Shown here in pieces: positions 1 through 5,422 of a stretch of DNA of 6,834 nt (the stretch's first letter is position 1; each line of letters starts with the position of its first letter). A program made the translations under genes and the position numbers. A model generated the notes under the pieces. It did not search any database and was not told the DNA's origin. It saw only the letters and a list, made by a program, of their open reading frames with translations. The stretch is from Pseudomonadota bacterium (GTDB lineage: Bacteria > Pseudomonadota > Gammaproteobacteria > Steroidobacterales > Steroidobacteraceae): the NCBI GenBank assembly GCA_023433465.1, contig JAEZCR010000127.1, forward strand, positions 1 to 6,834, written 5' to 3'.

Positions 1-45
1 CGCGAGATCGCGCGTCACCCAGTTGGAATTGCGGTCCGATGACAT
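1..45 (-). CDS. Possible 5' end of a divergent gene, BioA-like N terminus (partial)
   Basis: Reading the minus strand from an ATG at 45 gives 15 open codons to the window edge: MSSDRNSNWVTRDLA. The segment NWVTRDLA resembles the start of adenosylmethionine-8-amino-7-oxononanoate aminotransferase (BioA, a PLP enzyme of biotin synthesis), where a Trp followed by an Arg-Asp/Gly-Leu element comes just before the family's WHPCTQM motif. That motif would lie outside the window, so this rests on very little sequence. No convincing Shine-Dalgarno sequence precedes the ATG. A divergent arrangement with ampD would leave 47 bases between the two starts. It could equally be chance coding in GC-rich DNA. 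Confidence 0.3.
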   Translation of the reverse strand, partial: MSSDRNSNWVTRDLA

Positions 46-92
46 CGTGGTGCCGTTTTCGCGGGCGGCTATTGTGGCATGCTAGATCCCGC

Positions 93-632
93 ATGCGCGT
101 GGATCTCAGCACCGGCCTGCTGGTCGGCGTCAAACAAGTGTTTTCGCCGTTCTTCGACGCGCGCCCGACGGGCGTCGCGCCCGATCTCATCGTGTTGCAC
201 GGGATCAGCCTGCCGCCGGGAGAGTTCGGCGGGCCGTGGATCGCGCGGTTGTTCACGGGCGCCTCGATGCCGCCCGAGCATCACCCGTTCTTCGCCACGC
301 TCACGGGACTGCGCGCTTCGGCGCACTTGCTGGTCCGCCGCGATGGCGCGATCGAGCAGTACGTGTCGCTGAACGAGCGCGCGTGGCACGCGGGCAAATC
401 GTCCTGGCAAGGGCGCGAGGCCTGCAACGACTATTCGATCGGCATCGAGTGCGAAGGCACCGACGATCATCCTTACGAACCTGCGCAGTACGAATCGCTG
501 CGCGCGCTGCTGCCGCTGCTGCGAGCGGCCTATCCAGCCATCACGCCCGATCGCATCGTGGGGCACAGCGACGTCGCGCCGGGCCGAAAGACCGATCCGG
601 GCCCGTCGTTCGACTGGAGCCGGATTCGGTAG
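93..632 (+). CDS. ampD: 1,6-anhydro-N-acetylmuramyl-L-alanine amidase AmpD
   Basis: AmpD is a cytoplasmic zinc amidase of peptidoglycan recycling. It cuts the bond between 1,6-anhydro-MurNAc and L-Ala in muropeptides imported from the periplasm; in species with AmpR/AmpC its loss derepresses the beta-lactamase. The 179-residue product aligns along its whole length with the enterobacterial enzyme (about 183 aa). Visible landmarks are ISLPPGEFGGPW near residue 38, AWHAG near 98, the NDYSIGIECEGT block near 112-123 and GHSDVAPGRKTDPGP near 157-171. Predicted zinc ligands are H36, H158 and D168, with K166 and E119 as expected catalytic residues. I chose ATG 93 over the in-frame ATG at 39 because the family begins a few residues before the GxLVxxxxVxSP segment and the extra 18 residues are Arg/Trp-rich and unlike AmpD. 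There is no strong ribosome binding site at either start. The stop codon lies inside a short tandem repeat shared with the convergent pduO gene. Confidence 0.95.
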   Translation: MRVDLSTGLLVGVKQVFSPFFDARPTGVAPDLIVLHGISLPPGEFGGPWIARLFTGASMPPEHHPFFATLTGLRASAHLLVRRDGAIEQYVSLNERAWHAGKSSWQGREACNDYSIGIECEGTDDHPYEPAQYESLRALLPLLRAAYPAITPDRIVGHSDVAPGRKTDPGPSFDWSRIR

Positions 633-675
633 TCAGGCCCCAGGGTAGGAGGCCCCAGGGTAGTCAGGCCCGGGC
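630..675. repeat. Imperfect 15-16 bp tandem repeat at the ampD/pduO convergent junction
   Basis: There are three head-to-tail units. Unit 1 (630-645) reads TAGTCAGGCCCCAGGG, unit 2 (646-660) reads TAGGAGGCCCCAGGG, and unit 3 (from 661) reads TAGTCAGGCCCGGGC before diverging. The element TAGTCA carries a stop on both strands: TAG forward and TGA in reverse. ampD ends on the TAG of unit 1 and pduO ends on the TGA of unit 3. No hairpin with a usable loop and no T tract was seen, so this does not look like an intrinsic terminator. Confidence 0.75.
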
Positions 676-1221
676 GCGATCGTGCTGCCAGAGGATCTCG
701 GTGCCGCTCTCGTGGCGCGCGAGCACACGCGCGAGCACGAACAACAGATCGGAGAGCCGGTTGAGATACTGCGGGACTTCGATGTTGACCTGCTCGGTCT
801 CGGCGAGGCTCCACACCCGCCGCTCGGCGCGACGCACGACGGTGCGCGCCAGGTGACACGCGGCGGCGGCCGGTCCGCCGCCCGGCAGGATGAAATCCTT
901 GAGCGCGGGCAGCGGCTCGTTGAATGCATCGAGAACCCGTTCGAGCTGCGCGATGCGGTCGGCCTTGATCGACTGCGTTCCCGGAATGCACAACTCGCCG
1001 CCGAGGTCGAACAGGTCGTGCTGGATCGCGGTGAGGCAGTGGGCCACGTCACCGGGCAGGCCGGGCACGGAGAGCACCATGCCGATGGCGCTGTTCGCCT
1101 CGTCGACGGTGCCGTACGCCTCCACCCTCGCATGATCCTTGCGGACGCGCTGCCCATCGCCGAGCCCGGTCGTGCCGTCATCACCTGTGCGTGTGTAGAT
1201 CCGGCTCAAGCGATGTCCCAT
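664..1221 (-). CDS. pduO: Cob(I)yrinic acid a,c-diamide / cob(I)alamin adenosyltransferase, PduO type
   Basis: This enzyme transfers the 5'-deoxyadenosyl group of ATP to the reduced cobalt of a corrinoid, making the coenzyme form of B12 in the cytoplasm. The 185-residue product has the PduO-type (not CobA/BtuR-type) landmarks: the N-terminal ATP-binding loop TRTGDDGTTGLGDG at 10-23, YGTVDEANSAIG at 36-47, FILPGGGPAAAACHLARTV at 110-128 followed by RRAER, and the C-terminal helix YLNRLSDLLFVLAR at 152-165. The Arg and Glu residues around 126-133 match the conserved active-site helix of the family. The frame stays open far upstream inside btuB, but ATG 1221 is favoured because the family starts just before the ATP loop and a good GGAGG lies 6 bases upstream. 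It starts 14 bases after btuB stops, so the two are very probably co-transcribed under the cobalamin riboswitch. The symbol denotes the enzyme family and does not imply a propanediol-use operon. Confidence 0.93.
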   Translation of the reverse strand: MGHRLSRIYTRTGDDGTTGLGDGQRVRKDHARVEAYGTVDEANSAIGMVLSVPGLPGDVAHCLTAIQHDLFDLGGELCIPGTQSIKADRIAQLERVLDAFNEPLPALKDFILPGGGPAAAACHLARTVVRRAERRVWSLAETEQVNIEVPQYLNRLSDLLFVLARVLARHESGTEILWQHDRARA

Positions 1222-1227
1222 GTTCGG

Positions 1228-1232
1228 CCTCC
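1228..1232 (-). promoter_or_regulatory. Shine-Dalgarno of pduO
   Basis: The minus strand reads GGAGG here, 6 bases before the ATG at 1221 and within the 14-base gap after the btuB stop codon (1236-1238). It decides the pduO start within a frame that stays open for another 369 bases upstream. Confidence 0.75.
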
Positions 1233-1235
1233 GGT

Positions 1236-3095
1236 TCAGTCGAAGCTGTAGCGTACTCCTATGGTGTACGAGCGGCCGTCGGTGCGATAGCCCTCCACGA
1301 GTACGTAATCCTCGTCGAATGCGTTCTCGAGGCGCCCTTGCAGGGTCAATGCCTCGTTCACGCGGTACCGCACCGTCGCGTTCACGAGCGCGTAGGAATC
1401 GAGCGTGACGTTTTCCGGGAAGCCGAAATCCTTGCGATTCCCGTAGGCCGCGAGGTCCACGCCGATGTCCAGCCGGCCGACGTCCCGGCTCACGGCGACC
1501 ATCAGGGACTCGCGCGAGCGTCGCAGCAGTCGTTCGTCGGTCGTTTCGTCCCGCGGGTCCTGGAGCGTCAGTTCGGCGCGCGCGCGCCACGCTTCACCGC
1601 TGAACTGCCACCCCAGCTCCACGCCCTTGATGCGCGCCCGGTCGACGTTGCGGTTCTCGCCGTCGAAGGTATCGAAGTCCGTGATGACGTACTCGATCAG
1701 GTCGTCGATCCGGTTGTCGAACGCGGACAGCGTGAGCTGCTGCCGTTCGCCTAACTTCTGACGCACCACGACCTGGAACTGCTCGGAGATCTCGGGCTCG
1801 AGGTCCGGGTTGCCGCCGAAGCCGAAGCGGTCGGTGCTGTCGGGGGCGCGGAACGCCTTGCCACCCGATACAGAGATCCGCGTGTCGCCCAGGCCGACGC
1901 CGAGCTCCGCGTTCCAGGTGACCTCGTTGCCGAAGGTCTCGTGGTCGACGTTGCCGAGCGCCAGGCGCGCGTTGAATCGTCCGATCTGGAACTGGTCCTG
2001 TGCGAAGACCTGGGTGACGTCGGTCTCCTCGTCGATCACGGTGCCGAAGGACTGCGCCCGGGTGTCTTCGAGGCTCCGCTGGACGCCGAAGGTCAGCGAG
2101 TGCGAACCGAAGCTGGCCAGGTCGTACCGGGGAAGGTCGAACTGGGTATCGAGAGTAGTTCGACCCGTGCGTGCGTAGTCGAACTCCTCGGGCCCGAAGC
2201 CGGGCTGGCGCTGCTCGATGTCGTCCAGCGCGTGACTCGCGTTCATGCGGACACCGAAGCCGTCCTTCCGGCGGTATTCGCCTTCGAGGGAATACACGCC
2301 GTTCTCGAAATCCTGCGACACCGGCGCGTACGGCGGCGTGCTGAAGGTCTGCGAGGTGTATTCAGTGCGGCCGGTGGCGCCCCAGCCGCGCGCGCGGAAG
2401 GTGAGTTCGCTCGTGGGCGCGAATTCGACGAGCGCGCGGCCGGTGACGTTGCGATAGCCGCGATCCATGTCGTCGTCGATGAAGGTCGGTATTCCGTCGC
2501 TCTCCGTGTAGCCGCCGCCGAAGCCGAATCTCCAGCGTTCGCCCGCGGACACGGTGGCGTCGCCAAACAACTGCCGCGTGTCGTTGCTGCCGAAGGTCGC
2601 GCCGCTGCTGAAGCCGTTCTTCGCCGCGCCACGCGTGAAGATCTGCACGACGCCGCCGATGGCCTCGGTGCCGTACAGCGAGGAGCCCGGCCCCTTCACG
2701 ACCTCGATGCGCTCGATCGCCTCGGGCGAGATGTTCTGCAACGCGGCGCCGCCGATCGTGCCCGGGTTCATGCGCACGCCATCGATGAGCACCACGGTGT
2801 GATTGCTTTCGGTGCCGCGCGTGAACAGCGAAGTCGTCTGGCCCTGGCCGCCATTACGCGCGACCTCGAGGCCGGCGTGCTGCTGCAGCAACTCGCTGAC
2901 GTCGTTGGCGAGCGTGCGCTCGATGTCGTTGCGCGTGATGACGATCACGGGCGAACCGACCGAGGACAACGCGACGGGCGTACGCGTCGCGGTGACGACG
3001 GTTTCCTCGAGCTCGTCCTGCGCGAGGGCGGCGGTGGTAGTTAGTGCGGCCGCGACTGCGACTGCGACACGCGAACGGATGGATCCGTGGAACAT
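1236..3095 (-). CDS. btuB: TonB-dependent vitamin B12 outer-membrane receptor BtuB
   Basis: BtuB is a 22-strand outer-membrane barrel that imports cobalamin using energy from TonB-ExbBD. The 619-residue product is close to the usual length (about 614). Residues 1-25 form a signal peptide (basic SIRSR, hydrophobic AVAVAAAL stretch, cleavage expected after ALA before Q26). A TonB-box-like segment ETVVTATRT follows at 31-39. The plug domain comes next, with SELLQQHAGLEV, TESNHTVVLIDGVRMN, ERIEVVKGPGSSLYG and AIGGVVQIFTR, and then the barrel, with the FRAPDSTDRFGFGGNPDLEPE segment typical of TonB receptors and a final strand YTIGVRYSFD. The last residue is Asp after the Phe, a small departure from the usual terminal aromatic. 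ATG 3095 is chosen because the signal peptide starts there and AAAGGG lies 6 bases upstream; the frame runs open to 3476 but that part is riboswitch. The B12 assignment rests on the riboswitch and on pduO downstream as well as on the sequence. Confidence 0.93.
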   Translation of the reverse strand: MFHGSIRSRVAVAVAAALTTTAALAQDELEETVVTATRTPVALSSVGSPVIVITRNDIERTLANDVSELLQQHAGLEVARNGGQGQTTSLFTRGTESNHTVVLIDGVRMNPGTIGGAALQNISPEAIERIEVVKGPGSSLYGTEAIGGVVQIFTRGAAKNGFSSGATFGSNDTRQLFGDATVSAGERWRFGFGGGYTESDGIPTFIDDDMDRGYRNVTGRALVEFAPTSELTFRARGWGATGRTEYTSQTFSTPPYAPVSQDFENGVYSLEGEYRRKDGFGVRMNASHALDDIEQRQPGFGPEEFDYARTGRTTLDTQFDLPRYDLASFGSHSLTFGVQRSLEDTRAQSFGTVIDEETDVTQVFAQDQFQIGRFNARLALGNVDHETFGNEVTWNAELGVGLGDTRISVSGGKAFRAPDSTDRFGFGGNPDLEPEISEQFQVVVRQKLGERQQLTLSAFDNRIDDLIEYVITDFDTFDGENRNVDRARIKGVELGWQFSGEAWRARAELTLQDPRDETTDERLLRRSRESLMVAVSRDVGRLDIGVDLAAYGNRKDFGFPENVTLDSYALVNATVRYRVNEALTLQGRLENAFDEDYVLVEGYRTDGRSYTIGVRYSFD

Positions 3096-3099
3096 GACA

Positions 3100-3167
3100 G
3101 GCCCTTTCCATGCTCTCCCGCATGGCTCGTGAGACGTGACGCCTCGCGATGCGCGGGATGGAAGGCC
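3100..3167 (-). promoter_or_regulatory. Candidate hairpin sequestering the btuB ribosome binding site
   Basis: On the minus strand, GGCCTTCCAT (3167-3158) can pair with ATGGAAAGGGCC (3111-3100), giving six pairs, a two-base AG bulge and four more pairs. The second arm contains the AAAGGG Shine-Dalgarno of btuB (3107-3102). The hairpin lies between the cobalamin riboswitch and the btuB start, where an expression platform is expected. No U-rich terminator is visible, so control at translation initiation is the likelier mode. The pairing is read from sequence; its use in the cell is inference, and the 46-base loop lowers confidence. Confidence 0.5.
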
Positions 3168-3182
3168 AGCTACGGACCCGTC

Positions 3183-3392
3183 CCGATGCCCGCCGCACCT
3201 CGAGGAACTGCCGATCGGCCGGTCTCCGGACTCTCGAACTGGAACCTTGCGGTTCCGACGCATCGCCTTCCCATGCCGCGAGGGCACAGTGGCCGTTGAT
3301 GTGTCGTTTTCGATTACCGTTGCGGGGGCAGTGCTGGAATCGCCCGATATCTCGTGGACTCGAGGCTCACCAGCTTCCCGTAACCTTTCGGC
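3183..3392 (-). promoter_or_regulatory. Cobalamin (B12/AdoCbl-type) riboswitch upstream of btuB
   Basis: The minus strand holds the conserved core of the cobalamin riboswitch in order: GGTTACGGGAAGCTGGTGAG (3385-3366), CACTGCCCCCGCAACGGTAA (3333-3314), CCACTGTGCC (3292-3283), CATGGGAAGGCG (3275-3264), and a perfect B12 box AGTCCGGAGACCGGCCG (3232-3216). A six-pair hairpin capped by a GCAA tetraloop (3256-3241) sits just before the B12 box. GCTGG/CCAGC (3374-3370 with 3337-3333) forms a helix that encloses an additional small CTCG/CGAG hairpin. CCCGC in the L5 region (3326-3322) can pair with GCGGG (3193-3189) in the loop of a following CCGAT/ATCGG stem (3218-3214 with 3187-3183), matching the known L5-L13 kissing contact. 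The element is 88 bases from the btuB start codon. In known cases bound cobalamin represses the downstream gene. Exact ends are approximate. Confidence 0.95.
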
Positions 3393-3399
3393 GGGGCGC

Positions 3400-3429
3400 A
3401 CTCTAACGGGATTCGTCGCGAATTGACAG
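3400..3429 (-). promoter_or_regulatory. Weak candidate promoter for riboswitch-btuB-pduO
   Basis: On the minus strand, CTGTCA (3429-3424) lies 18 bases before TAGAGT (3405-3400), each matching four of six bases of the sigma-70 consensus. Transcription would begin near 3393, just before the first conserved riboswitch bases, which is the main argument for it. The match is weak and, in GC-rich DNA, may be chance. Confidence 0.3.
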
Positions 3430-3476
3430 TTCCGACGGCGCTCCCGCAGGCTTCGCCCGCGATGCCATCCCAACAA

Positions 3477-4244
3477 ATGTCAAAAGAACTCAGCGCCGCG
3501 CTCGAGGCGGCCCGGGCGGCCGCGGACGTGATCCGCGGCTTCTACCAACGCAACGTCAAGATCGAGGTCAAGGCCGACAAAACGCCGGTGACCGAGGCCG
3601 ACGTCCGCTCCGAAGAAGCGATTCGCGAGCTGCTCACGCAGCGCTTTCCTTCCTACGGTTTCTACGGCGAGGAGACCGGCAAATCGGACATGAATGCCGA
3701 GAGCGTCTGGCTGGTCGATCCGATCGACGGCACCAAGTCGTTCGTGCGCGAGTGTCCGTTCTTTTCCACGCAGATCGCGCTCATGCGCGGCGGGCGCATG
3801 GTGCTGGGCGTGTCCTGCGCGCCGGCGTACGACGAGCTCGCGTGGGCCGAGCGCGGCGCCGGTGCGTTCCTCAACGGCAAGCGGATACAGGTGAGCAAGG
3901 TGGCGTCTCTCGACGCCGCGATCGTCTCGAGCGGCAATCTCAAGTCGCTGGCGGCATCGCCCGCGTGGGCGCGCTTCGGCGGCCTGTTAGGCCGCATCAG
4001 CCGCATCCGCGGCTACGGTGATTTCGTGCATTACCATCTGCTCGCGCGTGGCGCCCTCGACGTGGTCGTCGAGTCGGACGTGAACATCCTCGACATCGCC
4101 GCGTTGACCGTCATCGTCGAGGAGGCGGGCGGCACGTTCACCAATCTCGCCGGCGCGCCGGTCGGGCTGGACACGACCAGCGTGCTCGCGAGCAATGCGG
4201 CGCTGCACGCGCCGGTGCTGGAGGCGATCGGTTTCGGGAGCTGA
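3477..4244 (+). CDS. hisN: Inositol monophosphatase family protein, probable histidinol-phosphatase HisN
   Basis: This belongs to the Mg2+/Li+-sensitive sugar-phosphatase superfamily. HisN removes phosphate from L-histidinol phosphate in histidine synthesis. The 255-residue product shows the metal-binding series: GEETG (E65, E66), VDPIDGTKSF (D81, D84), and NILDIAAL, where D206 is the third metal ligand. GDFVHYHLLARGALDVVVE and VEEAGGTFTNLAG are as in the family. The usual Trp before the last Asp is Leu here. ATG 3477 puts the N terminus where the family begins (MSKELSAALEAARAAADVI); an ATG at 3462 and a TTG at 3423 are in-frame alternatives, and none has a clear ribosome binding site. It diverges from the btuB riboswitch and is followed after one base by a small anchored protein, so they probably form an operon. 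No other his genes are visible; inositol-1-phosphatase (SuhB) or CysQ activity is the alternative. Confidence 0.85.
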   Translation: MSKELSAALEAARAAADVIRGFYQRNVKIEVKADKTPVTEADVRSEEAIRELLTQRFPSYGFYGEETGKSDMNAESVWLVDPIDGTKSFVRECPFFSTQIALMRGGRMVLGVSCAPAYDELAWAERGAGAFLNGKRIQVSKVASLDAAIVSSGNLKSLAASPAWARFGGLLGRISRIRGYGDFVHYHLLARGALDVVVESDVNILDIAALTVIVEEAGGTFTNLAGAPVGLDTTSVLASNAALHAPVLEAIGFGS

Positions 4245-4245
4245 G

Positions 4246-4671
4246 ATGGGCGTATTTCTGCGCTGGGGAATATTCGGAATCCTGGGTGTCGCCGCGCTGA
4301 TCTACGCGTACAACGCCAGCAAGAAGCTGGCCGAATCCCACGCGAAGGATCCGCCCGCCGCGGCGCAGGTCGGATCCACCGACGATCCCGCGCCCGCGGT
4401 CGAAGCCCGGCCGGAGACGGATGGACTATCCGAGCAATGCGCGGCGGAACTCGCGGCTGCCCGGCGCGCGCTGCAGGCGCGCCGCGACGGCGAGGCGCTC
4501 GATCGTCTGCTGCGATATCCGGAAATCGCCTGGCAGGAGCCGCCGGCGCGCCGCGAGCGGCTCGCGCAGGTGGCCACGTACTGGTTCAGCTTTCAGGGCG
4601 ACGCGCCGATCCCGGCCGAATTCCGCCGCCACGTGATCGCCGACTGCGAGAAATTCAGCCCGGCGCCATGA
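4246..4671 (+). CDS. Hypothetical protein with N-terminal membrane anchor
   Basis: I do not recognise this 141-residue protein. Residues about 7-23 (WGIFGILGVAALIYAYN) form one hydrophobic membrane segment, followed by a Lys pair, then a Pro/Ala/Asp-rich linker (about 35-60) and an Ala/Arg/Leu-rich, probably helical domain from about 62. It has two cysteines, C65 and C134, which could form a disulfide if the domain is periplasmic, though charges flanking the anchor do not settle orientation. ATG 4246 is supported by GGGAG at 4236-4240 and lies one base after the hisN stop, so translation is probably coupled. Its last 17 bases overlap the 3' end of the convergent ABC ATPase gene. No catalytic motif is visible. 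Confidence 0.8.
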   Translation: MGVFLRWGIFGILGVAALIYAYNASKKLAESHAKDPPAAAQVGSTDDPAPAVEARPETDGLSEQCAAELAAARRALQARRDGEALDRLLRYPEIAWQEPPARRERLAQVATYWFSFQGDAPIPAEFRRHVIADCEKFSPAP

Positions 4672-5422
4672 AGCGCTGTTGCCCCGCGCGAATCTCGAGA
4701 TAGGGCATGCCGTAGAGCCGCTCGAGATGTTGCGCGCCGAGCTCCGCGCCCCCGACGCCTTCCACCCGACCGTCGCCGAACAGCAGGAAGGCATGCGTCG
4801 CGAATCGCAGCGCGAGATTCGGATCGTGCAGGCTCGCGATGACCGCGGCCCCCTGCCGCGCCAGCGAGCGCATGCGTTCGAGGATGCCGAGCTGCTGCGC
4901 CGGATCGAGATGATTCGTGGGCTCGTCGAGTAGGTAGAGCGCGGGCGCCTGAACGAGCAACCGCGCCAGCGCGGCGCGACGCTGTTCTCCTCCCGACAGT
5001 GTGCCGAGTTCGCGGGCCGCGAACGGCGTGAGTCCCGTGTGCGCGAGCGCGTCGGCGGCTCTCGCTTCGTCGGCCTTGCCCACGCTTTCCCAGAAGCCGA
5101 GATGCGCGAAGCGTCCGAGCATGACCGAGTCCTGCAGCGTGCCTTGCGGCGGGGCTTCCGGATCCTGGGGCAGGAAGCCGAGGCGCACCGCGATTTCGCG
5201 GCGCGCGACGTTCCCGATGTCGCGCCCGTCGAGCATGACCTGCCCGGCGCTCGGCGCGCGCAGTCCCGCGAGCGTGCGCAACAGCAGCGACTTGCCCGCG
5301 CCATTGCCTCCGAGCAGGGCGCAGACGTCTCCCGGGCGAATGGCGCAGTCGAAGCCATCTACGAGCACGCGGCCTGGCACCGAGATGCGCACCGCCCGGG
5401 CTTCGAGCAGCGGCGCGCTCAC
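4655..5422 (-). CDS. ABC transporter ATP-binding protein, BtuD/FecE/HmuV type
   Basis: This is a cytoplasmic ATPase subunit of the importer family for cobalamin, siderophores and haem. The 255-residue product has a complete set of motifs: Walker A GGNGAGKS (38-45), Q-loop GFLPQD with Q86, signature LSGGEQRRAALAR (142-154), Walker B ALYLLDEPTNHLD (161-173, catalytic E167) and H-loop H199. The C-terminal segment LERLYGMPYLEIRAG resembles the VYG(V/M)P region of FepC/BtuD-type ATPases. The start is GTG 5422, overlapping the TGA of the upstream metallopeptidase gene by four bases (GTGA), which implies translational coupling. No FecCD/BtuC-type permease or BtuF-type binding protein lies next to it, so the substrate cannot be assigned. 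Nearness to btuB and pduO makes BtuD attractive, but this gene is in a separate unit with no riboswitch of its own. Confidence 0.9.
   Translation of the reverse strand: MSAPLLEARAVRISVPGRVLVDGFDCAIRPGDVCALLGGNGAGKSLLLRTLAGLRAPSAGQVMLDGRDIGNVARREIAVRLGFLPQDPEAPPQGTLQDSVMLGRFAHLGFWESVGKADEARAADALAHTGLTPFAARELGTLSGGEQRRAALARLLVQAPALYLLDEPTNHLDPAQQLGILERMRSLARQGAAVIASLHDPNLALRFATHAFLLFGDGRVEGVGGAELGAQHLERLYGMPYLEIRAGQQRFMAPG

Noticed and set aside
630..675. Intrinsic terminator at the ampD/pduO junction
   Set aside because: The GC-rich units form no stem with a proper loop and no T tract follows on either strand.
1222..1590. N-terminal extension of the pduO frame into btuB
   Set aside because: The added residues are an out-of-frame reading of the btuB 3' end. 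GGAGG and the family N terminus place the start at 1221.
1941..3044. A 367-codon open frame on the plus strand opposite btuB
   Set aside because: Its translation is Arg/Ala/Val/Glu-rich without any recognisable motif, and the opposite strand encodes a complete BtuB. Long antisense frames are expected in GC-rich DNA.
3031..3075. Short GACTGC-like tandem repetition near the btuB start
   Set aside because: It encodes the Ala/Val-rich signal peptide and is explained by codon composition.
3423..3452. Plus-strand sigma-70 promoter using TTGACA at 3423 for hisN
   Set aside because: No acceptable -10 hexamer lies 16-18 bases downstream (GCAGGC or CAGGCT at best).
3096..3476. N-terminal extension of the btuB frame to 3476
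   Set aside because: This part is the riboswitch and leader. The signal peptide begins at the ATG at 3095, which has its own ribosome binding site.
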